Positions 54,101 through 62,565 of a stretch of DNA of 64,000 nucleotides are shown here, in pieces. The translations under genes were made by a program, and so were the position numbers. The notes beneath the pieces were generated by a model. That model saw nothing but the letters and a program-made list of their open reading frames with translations, was not told where the DNA came from and searched no databases. Source of the stretch: an uncultured Ruminococcus sp. (GTDB taxonomy: Bacteria > Bacillota > Clostridia > Oscillospirales > Ruminococcaceae); assembly GCA_902776945.1 (NCBI GenBank), contig CACYSH010000001.1, forward strand, positions 22,882-86,881. Reading direction: 5' to 3'. The number at the start of each line of letters is the position of its first letter. Position 1 is the first letter of the stretch.

Positions 54101-54506
54101 AAGCGTCCTCCTTAAAAAAAGATAAAAAGATAAGAGATATAAGATAAAAGATATGTAAGGCGCAAAGTTGGAGCAAACCAAAAGTCTTTGGAAAGGGGTT
54201 GGCACAAGACCGAACCAATCAGCGTGGCAAGCGGCGGGAGCAAGCCCACGCCCTACAATTTGTGTATAGGCGGTCGAAATAATAGTGACATAAGGAAAAA
54301 ACCAAGCCAATCACCCGTGATATTATCATTTTATATCAGAATCGGCGAAAATGCAATATAAATTTTATGTCTTTCACGGAGATATTAACATTTTTCACTA
54401 AAGAAAAAAGTAAATTTTTCGTTAATGCACAAAAACCGACGATTTGCGTCGGGTTTCGCGCTTTTTCGGCAATAATTAATTTATTCTTAAAAATCAGCTG
54501 TTATTA
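54101..54506. repeat. Divergent intergenic region with family A fragment
   Basis: 54157-54210: CGCAAAGTTGGAGCAAACCA and AAAGTCTTTGGAAAGGGG, a diverged family A copy with a disrupted palindrome. The rest is AT-rich with no gene. Confidence 0.55.
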
Positions 54507-54535
54507 TTGAAAAAAATGTCGGAGTGATATATAAT
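54507..54535 (+). promoter_or_regulatory. Promoter of the PurF-like gene
   Basis: TTGAAA, 17-base spacer, TATAAT. Confidence 0.7.
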
Positions 54536-54603
54536 AGAAGTGCGGGCAATTTTTTCAGCCCGAAAATATGTATAACAAAAACTATACAAAGGGAGATATA
54601 ATT

Positions 54604-56019
54604 ATGGGCGGTTTTTTTGGAGCGGTAAATAAGTCTGACGAGAGCTGTGCCATTGATGTATTTTACGGCACTGATTATCATTCACATCTGGGTACGCGGC
54701 GCGCCGGTATGGTCATGTACGATAAGGAAAAGGGTTTCGACCGCGCTATACACAATATCGAAAATTCGCCCTTCCGTACCAAGTTCGACAGCGATGTTTC
54801 GAATATGACGGGCTTTATGGGTATCGGCTGTATCTCCGATTACGAGGCGCAGCCCCTGCTTATCCGCTCGAAGCTCGGCACCTACGCAATTACCACCGTC
54901 GGCAAGATCAACAACACCGACGAGCTGCTTGACAAGGTTTTCGAGAACAGCCACCTGCATTTCTTCGAGATGAGCGGCGGCGAGGTAAACGCCACCGAGC
55001 TTGTGGCGGCTATCATCAATCAGAAGGAAACCATTTTAGAGGGCATCAAGTGCGCTCAGGAGCTTATCGACGGCTCTATGACAATGCTTGTTATGACTAA
55101 GGACGGCATTTACGCCGCCCGCGACCGTCTGGGGCGTACTCCCTGCGTTATCGGTCAGCGCGAGGACGGCTGGTGCATGGCGTTCGAGAGCTTTTCGTAT
55201 CTCAATCTGGGCTACACACATTATAAAGAGCTGGGTCCCGGCGAGATAGATTTTATCTCCCGCGAGGGCGTTGAGGTGCTTGCCGAGCCGCGCCGCGAAA
55301 TGAAAATCTGCACGTTCCTGTGGATCTATTACGGCTATCCCGCAAGCTCCTACGAGGGCGTGGGCGTTGAGGAAATGCGCTACAACTGCGGCAGACTTCT
55401 TGCCCGCCGCGACAACGCAAAGCCCGATCTTGTCGCGGGCGTTCCCGATTCGGGTATAGCTCACGCGGTGGGTTATTCCAACGAATCGAAGATACCTTAT
55501 TCAAGACCGTTCATAAAGTACACGCCCACATGGCCGCGTTCCTTCATGCCGACAAGTCAGCAGCTGCGCAACCGTATCGCGAAGATGAAGCTGCTGCCTG
55601 TCGAAAGCCTTATCAAGAACAAGAGCCTTCTGCTTATTGACGATTCGATAGTGCGCGGAACTCAGCTGCGCGAAACGACGGAATATTTGTTCCGCAGCGG
55701 CGCTAAGGAAGTGCATATCCGTCCGGCTTGTCCTCCGCTGTTGTTCGGGTGCAAGTATCTGAATTTCTCGCGTTCAAATTCGGAAATGGACTTGATAACC
55801 CGCCGCATTATTGCCGACCGTGAGGGTGCTGATGTGACGGCGGCGCGGCTGCTTGAATATGCCGACCCTGAATCGACTTGTTATGCGGAAATGGTCGATG
55901 AGATAAGGAAGAGACTGAATTTCACGTCGCTGCAATTCCATAGGCTGGACGATATGCTTGAAGCGGCGGGAATCGAGAAATGCAAGTTGTGTACCTATTG
56001 TTGGAACGGACAGGAATAA
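54604..56019 (+). CDS. Amidophosphoribosyltransferase-like protein lacking the glutaminase cysteine
   Basis: 471 residues, length and layout of PurF (N-terminal glutaminase plus C-terminal phosphoribosyltransferase). True PurF begins (M)CGI; here the start reads MGGFFGAV, and the other glutaminase residues are also changed (HLGTRRAG in place of HRGQESAG, MGIGCISDYEAQP in place of GHxRYST...NAQP). The PRPP-binding loop LLLIDDSIVRGTQL is intact. A C-terminal CKLCTYC could be an iron-sulfur or zinc site. It may be an ammonia-using or regulatory paralogue. ATG 54604 follows AAAGGGAG; an upstream in-frame ATG at 54568 has no site. Confidence 0.85.
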   Translation: MGGFFGAVNKSDESCAIDVFYGTDYHSHLGTRRAGMVMYDKEKGFDRAIHNIENSPFRTKFDSDVSNMTGFMGIGCISDYEAQPLLIRSKLGTYAITTVGKINNTDELLDKVFENSHLHFFEMSGGEVNATELVAAIINQKETILEGIKCAQELIDGSMTMLVMTKDGIYAARDRLGRTPCVIGQREDGWCMAFESFSYLNLGYTHYKELGPGEIDFISREGVEVLAEPRREMKICTFLWIYYGYPASSYEGVGVEEMRYNCGRLLARRDNAKPDLVAGVPDSGIAHAVGYSNESKIPYSRPFIKYTPTWPRSFMPTSQQLRNRIAKMKLLPVESLIKNKSLLLIDDSIVRGTQLRETTEYLFRSGAKEVHIRPACPPLLFGCKYLNFSRSNSEMDLITRRIIADREGADVTAARLLEYADPESTCYAEMVDEIRKRLNFTSLQFHRLDDMLEAAGIEKCKLCTYCWNGQE

Positions 56020-56130
56020 AAGCTAAAACCATAAATTATCGTTTTTTAGATAAAGCCTGTACATGAATACGGCGGGAGCAAGCCCCCACACCGTGTAAAC
56101 CTTAAATTGCGGATAGTGGATCTATGGAAT

Positions 56131-56167
56131 AAAAAAGAACCGGAATACAGACCCCGGTTCTTTTTTT
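56131..56167. terminator. Bidirectional terminator
   Basis: AAAAAAGAACCGG / CCGGTTCTTTTTTT with a 10-base loop, between convergent genes. Confidence 0.88.
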
Positions 56168-56184
56168 CAATTCAATATAACCGC

Positions 56185-57072
56185 TCAACGCCGCGAGATA
56201 AACTCCGCCGCTACCGTTACCGCCGGCAGCGTTAATCCGCTCAAAAGCGTTGTCACCGCAAAAAATTCCGAACACCGCTCGGGATTCTTGTCAAACTGGA
56301 TCGCAAACATCGTCCCCGTCGTCGCTACCGGACACGCCGACGCTATCGTTACTACTATCAGCACAATATGCGGCGCTCCGGGCAGCATCAGGATAAGAAA
56401 CGAGATCATCGGCAGCGCAAGCAGTTTAAGCCCCGCCACAAGATACAGCCCGGGATTTTTCAGCGCCTGCACAAAATTCGTCTGCGACACCGCCGACCCC
56501 GCTATCAGCATCGCAAGCGGCGTGTTCATGTCGGAAATGTATTCCAGCGAGGTACTTATCATATCAGGCAGCCGCAGCTGCGTTACATAACATATCAGCC
56601 CGACGAAAACCGCGATGACCGACGGCGACCGCAGCGCCTTTACGAACGATTTCATGTCGCGGCTCTCTTTCATAGTCATAAGCCCGTGCGTCCATACCAG
56701 TATGTTGAAAAGCGTTATGTACGCCGTGAGATAAAGCACGCCCTCGTCGCCGTAGATGCCGCGTATCAGCGGTATGCCGATGAATCCGCAGTTTGAATAG
56801 ACCACCGAAAAGCGTTCGAGAGTATAGTCGGGGCGCTTTTTTGATATGATAAACGTTGAGAGCAGTATTGTCACGGTGAACGATATTCCCGAAAGCAGGA
56901 AAGACCACATCAGCCCATGAAGCAGCTCGCTGCTGTATTCGCTCTGATACGACATGAATATCAGCAGCGGATTGACGATATAAAGCGCCACCGCCGAAAG
57001 CGTTTTGTTGCCTTCCTTCGTGATAAGCCCCTTCAAGCCGCAGCCAAGACCTATCATAAGGATTATGAACAT
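56185..57072 (-). CDS. AEC-family transporter
   Basis: 295 residues with eight to nine hydrophobic helices, auxin efflux carrier family: IVNPLLIFMSYQ, YSNCGFIGIPLIRGIYGDEGVLYLTAYITLFNI, NTPLAMLIAGSAVSQ and CPVATTGTMFAIQFDKNPERCSEFFAVTTLLS. In bacteria such proteins export or import malate or other small acids. Translation upstream of ATG 57072 stays open and hydrophobic for 17 codons (TAIVILRQIGI), as expected for the first helix, but offers no ATG, GTG or TTG start before the TGA at 57127. The start is therefore uncertain. AAGGAAGC lies 48 bases upstream. Confidence 0.8.
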   Translation of the reverse strand: MFIILMIGLGCGLKGLITKEGNKTLSAVALYIVNPLLIFMSYQSEYSSELLHGLMWSFLLSGISFTVTILLSTFIISKKRPDYTLERFSVVYSNCGFIGIPLIRGIYGDEGVLYLTAYITLFNILVWTHGLMTMKESRDMKSFVKALRSPSVIAVFVGLICYVTQLRLPDMISTSLEYISDMNTPLAMLIAGSAVSQTNFVQALKNPGLYLVAGLKLLALPMISFLILMLPGAPHIVLIVVTIASACPVATTGTMFAIQFDKNPERCSEFFAVTTLLSGLTLPAVTVAAEFISRR

Positions 57073-57164
57073 TATGCCTATCTGCCGCAGTATGACTATT
57101 GCAGTATCCGTAACGACCGCTTCCTTTCATAACAGTAATAAACGACATTTGTTTTTTGACATAT

Positions 57165-57480
57165 ATTGCAGGGCGGGGCTTGCTCCATACGCACTAACCT
57201 AATATAAAAATATCAAAAACACGGTGGTTTTTGGGTTCACACGGGCGACTGCTGCATTAACTTTGTTAATGTCAACAAGTCCGTGCCATGCTCGCCCGGG
57301 TGACCTTAAAAGCCAGTGTGTTTTCGAGATAGGTTTGCATTAGGTTATTGCATATAGGGCTTGCCCGCAAAACCCGCCCTTATCGGGAAGGATCTGCCTG
57401 TCCTGCGTTTTCTTTGCAAAAAACGTTTTTTTGTGGGAACCCCTTCCCGGGACTTTTGTTTTGCCCTCATTTTGCGGATT
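57165..57480. repeat. Intergenic repeats including a family A fragment
   Basis: TGCAGGGCGGGGCTTGCTCC (57168), GAACCCCTTCCCGGGACTTT and TGCCCTCATTTTGCGG (57436-57478). No gene. Confidence 0.55.
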
Positions 57481-57666
57481 TTTTGGGCTTTGTTATTCGC
57501 TCAATTATTTTATCATATTTTCAACGCTAAGTCAACAGATTATACTTGTAATACTCTATTGTGGCAATTTTTAGAGCATATTTAACAAAAAATGTGTAGA
57601 TTTGCGGAAAAAGAAATGCTATAATTATTTATATATTGCTGTATCGCTATAAGGGGTGATGTTTCT

Positions 57667-59574
57667 ATGATTAATTCTTTGAAAACCTTTGCTTTCTTTG
57701 GCTGTGCGCTTACCAGCTTTTACCGCAGAGGACTCTGCCGCTCGTTCAATCTCGCCGCAAAAGAGCTTGGCGTGAATCTTGTCTTCTTTAATTCGCTCGG
57801 CAAGATCGGCAATAAATACGCCCAGTACGGCGACTATGAATTTGATTTTCTCGATTACGTCAACGCCGACGCATTTGACGGCATTATCTTCGACGGCGAG
57901 GGCTATAATGTTGATATTATGCTGACTACCGTTATTGAAAAGTGCCGCCGCGCAAAATGCCCTGTCGTTTCAATAAGCAGTATCGTTGACGGCTTTTATA
58001 ATATTGATTTTGATGACGCGGGCGGTCTTAAAATGATCATCGAGCATCTTATTGAAGTTCACGGCTTTACAAAGTTGGGCTTCATGTCGGGCTACCTTAC
58101 TCACCCCGACGCGCAGCTGCGCCTTGCCGAGTTCCGCGAGGTAATGCGGGCGCACGGCTTTCCGGAGGACGGCTGCGGCGTTTTCGAGGGCGATTTTTGG
58201 TTCCATAAGGGTGCCGAAGCTGCCGATTATTTTCTCTCTCTGCCCGAACGTCCGGAGGCGATCGTCTGTGCCAACGACTATATGGCTATCGCGCTTGCGG
58301 CGGAGCTGAAAAAACGCGGGCTGAGAGTTCCCGAAGACATCGCCGTTACGGGCTATGACGGCTCTTCCGAAGGTCGGGAGTTCCTGCCGCATATCACATC
58401 TGTTACAAGAGAAAGAGACGACATCGCCCGCCGCACGCTGGAGCTGCTTTTGGAGCTTGCGGAGAAAGGCGGCAAAAAGGATTTGCCGATCGATAAAAAC
58501 AGGCTTATTATTCGCCCGCGACCTATTTATACCCAGTCCTGCGGCTGCGAACAGCTTGATTATCAGATAGAAGCGGAGAACATAAACCACGTTTACGCGC
58601 TTAATCGCCGCTTCAGCTATAATCTTTATGATACCGAGTCGCTTGTGCTTAAACTGAACAAGGTCGATTCCGTACCCGCACTTGACAGGGTTTTCCGCGA
58701 GCAGCCCATAAACTTCGGCGAATACTCTCACCAGGTGCTTATGATGCACATTGACCCGGAGGGGCGACCTTCTTACGACAGTGATTTCACCAGCCCGACG
58801 GGGCGCTTTGTCCCCTCGATATGGATAGACAACGACAAAAAGCTCGTAAAGAGCGACATTCCCTACGACGGAATGACTCTTATCCCCGATGTGACAGACG
58901 AAGAGCCGCATTTCTTCTACGTTATGAGCGTACATTGTGCCGAACGTATGTTCGGGTACGCGATAGTCGAAATGGCGGAAGAGGACATATTCAACGAATT
59001 TTACAACGTGTGGCTGCTGAACATCTCTATCACGCTTGAAAGGCTTTTCAAGAACGACCGAATCAACAGGCTTATCGGCTCGCTTGAAGCGCTGAGTATA
59101 CTTGACGGGCTTACGGGGCTTTTGAACCGCCGCGGCTTTGAGGAGCGTTCGCGTGAATCAATGGGCGCTATCATCGGCAGAAAGACGGTCTGCACTATGG
59201 TAATAGACATGGACGGCTTGAAGCGCATAAACGATGATTTCGGGCATTTCGAGGGCGACTGCGCTATCAGGACGGCGGCGGAGCTTATTGCGAAATGCTG
59301 TGAATCGAACGAGATAGCGGGGCGTGCGGGCGGCGATGAGTTCTACATTTTCGCCACGAATTACAGCGAGAAGAAGGCAGCCGATTTTATCGGGCGGCTG
59401 ACGGGGCTGATCGACGGCTATAACCGCACCTCCTGTAAGCCCTATAAAGTAGAGATAAGTTACGGCTATTATATAACTGAAATAGATCGCGGCGCACGCC
59501 TTGAAGACCTCATATCGGTGAGTGATTCGCGTATGTATGAGCAAAAGCAGGCAAAGCCGAACCGAAGAAGCTGA
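57667..59574 (+). CDS. Cytoplasmic ligand-sensing diguanylate cyclase (PBP-GGDEF)
   Basis: 635 residues without a signal peptide or membrane helix. Residues 5-280 are a LacI/periplasmic-binding-type sensor: ADAFDGIIFDGEGYN, PVVSISSIVDG, GFTKLGFMSGYLTHPDAQLR, PEAIVCANDYMAIALAAELKKRGLRVPEDIAVTGYDG, shown here in parts. There is no DNA-binding domain in front. A middle domain (about 300-470) follows, then GGDEF starting LDGLTGLLNRRGFEE with AGGDEF intact. The inhibitory RxxD site is absent (ESNEIAGR). Effector binding, perhaps a sugar, would control cyclic di-GMP synthesis. A start is supported by AAGGGGTGATG. Confidence 0.88.
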   Translation: MINSLKTFAFFGCALTSFYRRGLCRSFNLAAKELGVNLVFFNSLGKIGNKYAQYGDYEFDFLDYVNADAFDGIIFDGEGYNVDIMLTTVIEKCRRAKCPVVSISSIVDGFYNIDFDDAGGLKMIIEHLIEVHGFTKLGFMSGYLTHPDAQLRLAEFREVMRAHGFPEDGCGVFEGDFWFHKGAEAADYFLSLPERPEAIVCANDYMAIALAAELKKRGLRVPEDIAVTGYDGSSEGREFLPHITSVTRERDDIARRTLELLLELAEKGGKKDLPIDKNRLIIRPRPIYTQSCGCEQLDYQIEAENINHVYALNRRFSYNLYDTESLVLKLNKVDSVPALDRVFREQPINFGEYSHQVLMMHIDPEGRPSYDSDFTSPTGRFVPSIWIDNDKKLVKSDIPYDGMTLIPDVTDEEPHFFYVMSVHCAERMFGYAIVEMAEEDIFNEFYNVWLLNISITLERLFKNDRINRLIGSLEALSILDGLTGLLNRRGFEERSRESMGAIIGRKTVCTMVIDMDGLKRINDDFGHFEGDCAIRTAAELIAKCCESNEIAGRAGGDEFYIFATNYSEKKAADFIGRLTGLIDGYNRTSCKPYKVEISYGYYITEIDRGARLEDLISVSDSRMYEQKQAKPNRRS

Positions 59575-59579
59575 CGAAG

Positions 59580-59783
59580 AAGTTAATAGTTAATAGTGAA
59601 TAGTGAACAGTTAAGGAGCGCCTGCGGCGCATTATTGCGAAAGCCTGCACGAATAAGTTCGTGCAGGCTCCGCTTGTTATTGGCGCAATTGAGGGTCAAA
59701 AACTGCGGAGCGAAGCATCCGCAATTTTATCGCCGAAGGCGATACCATAACTATTCACTATTCACTGTTCACTTTTCACTATA
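59580..59783. repeat. Family C element
   Basis: Left end GTTAATAGTGAATAGTGAAC, right end CCATAACTATTCACTATTCA; internal hairpins include GCGCCTGCGGCGC and TGCACGAATAAGTTCGTGCA. It begins six bases after the stop of the preceding gene. Confidence 0.8.
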
Positions 59784-59787
59784 TTCA

Positions 59788-60519
59788 CTATTTTCTTCCT
59801 ATCGGTGCGATATAGTCTAACGGGTCTATCCAACTGCCGTTGCGTTTCAGCCCGAAATGCAAATGCGAGGGCATCGCGGATTCTATCTCCGCCGAATCGC
59901 CGACAGCGCCTATCGTCTGCCCCGACTGCACCATGTCGCCTTCCTTCACCGCAACCGCCGACGAAAGATTATAATAGTAACCCATTATCCCGCTGCCATG
60001 ATCTATAATGACCGTATACCCCCAAAGCGGATCCTCGCGAACCTGCGTGACCTCGCCTTTGTTCATCGCCTTGACCGCCGTGCCGCGCTCCGCCTTGATG
60101 TCAATGCCGTCGTGGGTCTTCCATACGCCGGTAGTCTCGCTTTTGACGAGCGCACCGCCGCTGTAAGGCGCGAGAATCTCGCCGTTTACGGGCATGACGT
60201 TCGGCTGCGTGTCGGGAACGGTCGTTTTGGGTTCTTCGGTCACGCGGGGCTTTTCGGCGGGTTTGACGGTCGAGCTTACGGTGCCGGGCTTTTCGCGGGG
60301 AACGTCCGTTTGCTTTTTGTCGGCGGCGCGGACGATCTCGTTGCTGTCGGCGTTTTTTATGCCCTCGTAAGCGGGGGGCGTTTCGAGCGAGTTTATCGCC
60401 TTGCCGTAAGCCACAGCGCCTGCCGCGACCGAGAGTGCCAGCACTCCGGCAAGTGTGATGTAAGCGCCCTTGCCGCCGAGAAGTATACCCAGCCGTGTGT
60501 CCTTTAAATTCCTCATCAT
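59788..60519 (-). CDS. M23/LytM-domain membrane protein (SpoIIQ-like)
   Basis: 243 residues. One N-terminal membrane helix (about 18-40), a Pro/Lys/Glu/Thr-rich spacer, then a C-terminal LytM domain (about 125-240): THDGIDIKAERGTAVKAM with first zinc ligands His and Asp, and SHLHFGLKRNGSWIDPLDYI with HxH. Unlike Bacillus SpoIIQ, the zinc ligands are complete, as in clostridial SpoIIQ, which acts with SpoIIIAH between mother cell and forespore. It might also be a plain endopeptidase. AAAGGA precedes the ATG by 11 bases. Confidence 0.82.
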   Translation of the reverse strand: MMRNLKDTRLGILLGGKGAYITLAGVLALSVAAGAVAYGKAINSLETPPAYEGIKNADSNEIVRAADKKQTDVPREKPGTVSSTVKPAEKPRVTEEPKTTVPDTQPNVMPVNGEILAPYSGGALVKSETTGVWKTHDGIDIKAERGTAVKAMNKGEVTQVREDPLWGYTVIIDHGSGIMGYYYNLSSAVAVKEGDMVQSGQTIGAVGDSAEIESAMPSHLHFGLKRNGSWIDPLDYIAPIGRK

Positions 60520-60713
60520 AAGAAGATCATTCCTTTCGTTTTGGGAAATAATGTTTTTCCTGATGATATTATTGCCTGTTTTCGCGGGGTTATTCACACG
60601 CGGATAAATATTTTCGGGAAAGACCAATAATCGCATTATAGTAACCGTCATAATAAATTGCTATCTATAAATGAGCATTGCCGTCAGTTTACACAAAACA
60701 GGAATATCAGAAG

Positions 60714-60955
60714 GCTTGTAGGGCGGCTGCACGAACTTGTTCGTGCCATTGCCCCCGCCGTCCTCATGATAAGGCTTTATCTAATGATAATTATTTATGC
60801 AATTTAACCGTAATATGGGTCAATTGGCGAGGTCAATTTATAGCGGTGAGGGTAAATTGGCGAGGTAGGCGGCGGGGGCAATGGCACGAACTACGTTCGT
60901 GCAGCCGCCCTACATAATCAACGAACAATTATTTATGTCGTTTACTATAATTTGC
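60714..60955. repeat. Inverted pair of family E repeats
   Basis: 60714-60760 carries TGTAGGGCGGCTGCACGAAC and the palindrome GCACGAACTTGTTCGTGC, then GCCATTGCCCCCGCCG; 60868-60955 carries the direct copy like the one at 48574. The rest of 60652-61133 has GAGGTCAATTT/GGTAAATTGGCGAGGT short repeats (60825-60868) and no gene. Confidence 0.72.
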
Positions 60956-61133
60956 GAGAAGAGCGGTCTGAACAAGTTCAGACAGGCGATATTTCGCAAA
61001 CGAATTGCGCGAATGTCCCGAAATCGCAGCGACGGGGCGAGATTTGCGCATTATACAGCATACCCGCGCAGGTGTGCCAATAAACGGCGTAAATGGCTTA
61101 AATTTGATTTTTGTTCTCTTTTTTCAGACATAC

Positions 61134-61162
61134 TTGACAAAAGCCGCCATAAAGTGTATAAT
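61134..61162 (+). promoter_or_regulatory. Consensus promoter
   Basis: TTGACA, 17-base spacer, TATAAT, about 43 bases before the ATG at 61205. Confidence 0.85.
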
Positions 61163-61204
61163 TGTATCATGCTTCCCTGAAAGTCGAAACGGAGGAATTA
61201 TAAC

Positions 61205-62173
61205 ATGAGCAATAATTTAAAGGCGTGCGTTAAATGCGGAAAGCAAAGCCTTGCGGATATGTGTTTCTGCGGATACTGCGGCGAGCCGTTCTGGGAGGAA
61301 TATAAGGTCTGTAACGGGTGCGGCAGGCAGAACCTCGCCGAAATGAGCTTCTGCGGATACTGCGGCGAACAGCTCGGGAAAGAGATCGTGAAAGTTACCG
61401 TTCCTCCGGCGGCAAACGCTCCTGCAAAACAGCCTTCTGCGGCTATCGGCGCAATAAAATCCAAACCGCGCAGGGTCTCCGTGCAGTCCGATAAGGATTT
61501 TCAGATAGTGAACGGCGAGCTGACAAGGTACTGGGGAGAGGGCGGCGACGTAGTTATCCCGCAGGGCGTTGTGTACATCGGCGAAAGGGCGTTCAGCGAC
61601 TGCGTTACGCTCACAAGCGTTGTTATTCCGGGCAGCGTTACCGGGATCGGCAATTTCGCTTTCGAGGGCTGCGGCGCTTTGCTTAACGTCAATATCGGCA
61701 ATGGGGTAACACATATCGGCGTTTCCGCGTTCGAGGGCTGTATTTCTCTTGAAAGCGCCGAGATTCCCGAAACGGTGGAGATGATCGGCGATTCGGCGTT
61801 TTACGGCTGCAGCGCTCTGCAAAGCGTAAATATCCCCGGGAGCGTGACGGACATCGGCTGGTATGCGTTCGCGGGCTGTGTTTCACTGAAAGATGTGAGC
61901 TTTAGTAAGGGCGTGAAGAGCATAGAGTTCGGCGCGTTTGCGGGCTGCCGTTCGCTGACAGATGCCGCTATTCCTTACGGAGTAATGACGATCGAGGAAA
62001 GAACGTTCATCGACTGTATTTCGCTTAAAGATGTGACTCTACCCGCAAGCGTGACGGACATCAAGGAGGACGCTTTCAAGGGCTGCCGCTTTACAATGCA
62101 CTGTCCGCGTGGTTCATACGCCGAGAGATATGCAAAAAAGCATTTTCTGACCTGCCGTCTTGCGACTACATGA
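61205..62173 (+). CDS. Double-zinc-ribbon LRR protein
   Basis: 322 residues, no signal peptide. Two tandem zinc ribbons (Cys8, Cys11, Cys22, Cys25 and Cys36, Cys39, Cys50, Cys53) with duplicated wording (MCFCGYCGEPF / MSFCGYCGEQL), a linker of about 40 residues, then seven or eight BspA-type LRR units with the pattern IP..V..IG..AF.GC..L. GGAGG lies before the ATG. Same architecture as the product of 1591, where it precedes a kinase/phosphatase module; here it is monocistronic. Confidence 0.85.
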   Translation: MSNNLKACVKCGKQSLADMCFCGYCGEPFWEEYKVCNGCGRQNLAEMSFCGYCGEQLGKEIVKVTVPPAANAPAKQPSAAIGAIKSKPRRVSVQSDKDFQIVNGELTRYWGEGGDVVIPQGVVYIGERAFSDCVTLTSVVIPGSVTGIGNFAFEGCGALLNVNIGNGVTHIGVSAFEGCISLESAEIPETVEMIGDSAFYGCSALQSVNIPGSVTDIGWYAFAGCVSLKDVSFSKGVKSIEFGAFAGCRSLTDAAIPYGVMTIEERTFIDCISLKDVTLPASVTDIKEDAFKGCRFTMHCPRGSYAERYAKKHFLTCRLATT

Positions 62174-62205
62174 GATTGTCAATGAATGAAATCGGGCTGC
62201 ATTAT

Positions 62206-62283
62206 GTAGGGGCGCACCTGCGTGTGCGCCCGCTAATAGGCGCGTTTTTTCCAACGGGCGCACACATAGGTGCGCCCCTACAA
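62206..62283. repeat. Family D hairpin
   Basis: GTAGGGGCGCACCTGCGTGT and GCACACATAGGTGCGCCCCT are inverted repeats around a short centre (ATAGGCGCGTTTTTTCC). Confidence 0.75.
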
Positions 62284-62338
62284 TAATTATGTGACTTGGT
62301 TTTATGTAGGGTCTATTGATAATGATTATTTCATAACA

Positions 62339-62375
62339 AAAAGTGAGCCGGGATATTCTCCCGACCCACTTTTAT
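62339..62375. terminator. Terminator next to the serpin fragment
   Basis: AAAAAGTGAGCCGGGA / TCCCGACCCACTTTT with few mismatches; read on the minus strand it follows the serpin stop by 23 bases and ends in a T run. Confidence 0.75.
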
Positions 62376-62398
62376 TTTTATCGCTTTATCGCAAAATA

Positions 62399-62565
62399 TT
62401 ATTTATTGACGGTATTCACCGCGCCGATGAACAGCGGGAAACCTGTCTCGTTGTCAACTATCGCATAGATGAACGGACGGTCAAGAGCTATATATTTCGG
62501 TTCGGGTTTGTCGGCGGCGCAGCCTACCATAAAAACGGCGGTGGCGGCTGCCGCTTTCGTGATTC
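62399..62565 (-). pseudogene. 3' fragment of a serpin gene
   Basis: On the minus strand the last 55 or so codons read TKAAAATAVFMVG (the hinge of a serpin reactive loop), then YIALDRPFIYAIVDNETGFP and LFIGAV, the conserved serpin C-terminal strand. The stop and a terminator are in place, but the remaining 350 residues of the serpin are missing: upstream of the hinge the sequence turns into the LRR gene of the opposite strand. Serpins in ruminococci can be cell-surface or dockerin-linked protease inhibitors (known of the group). Confidence 0.7.
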
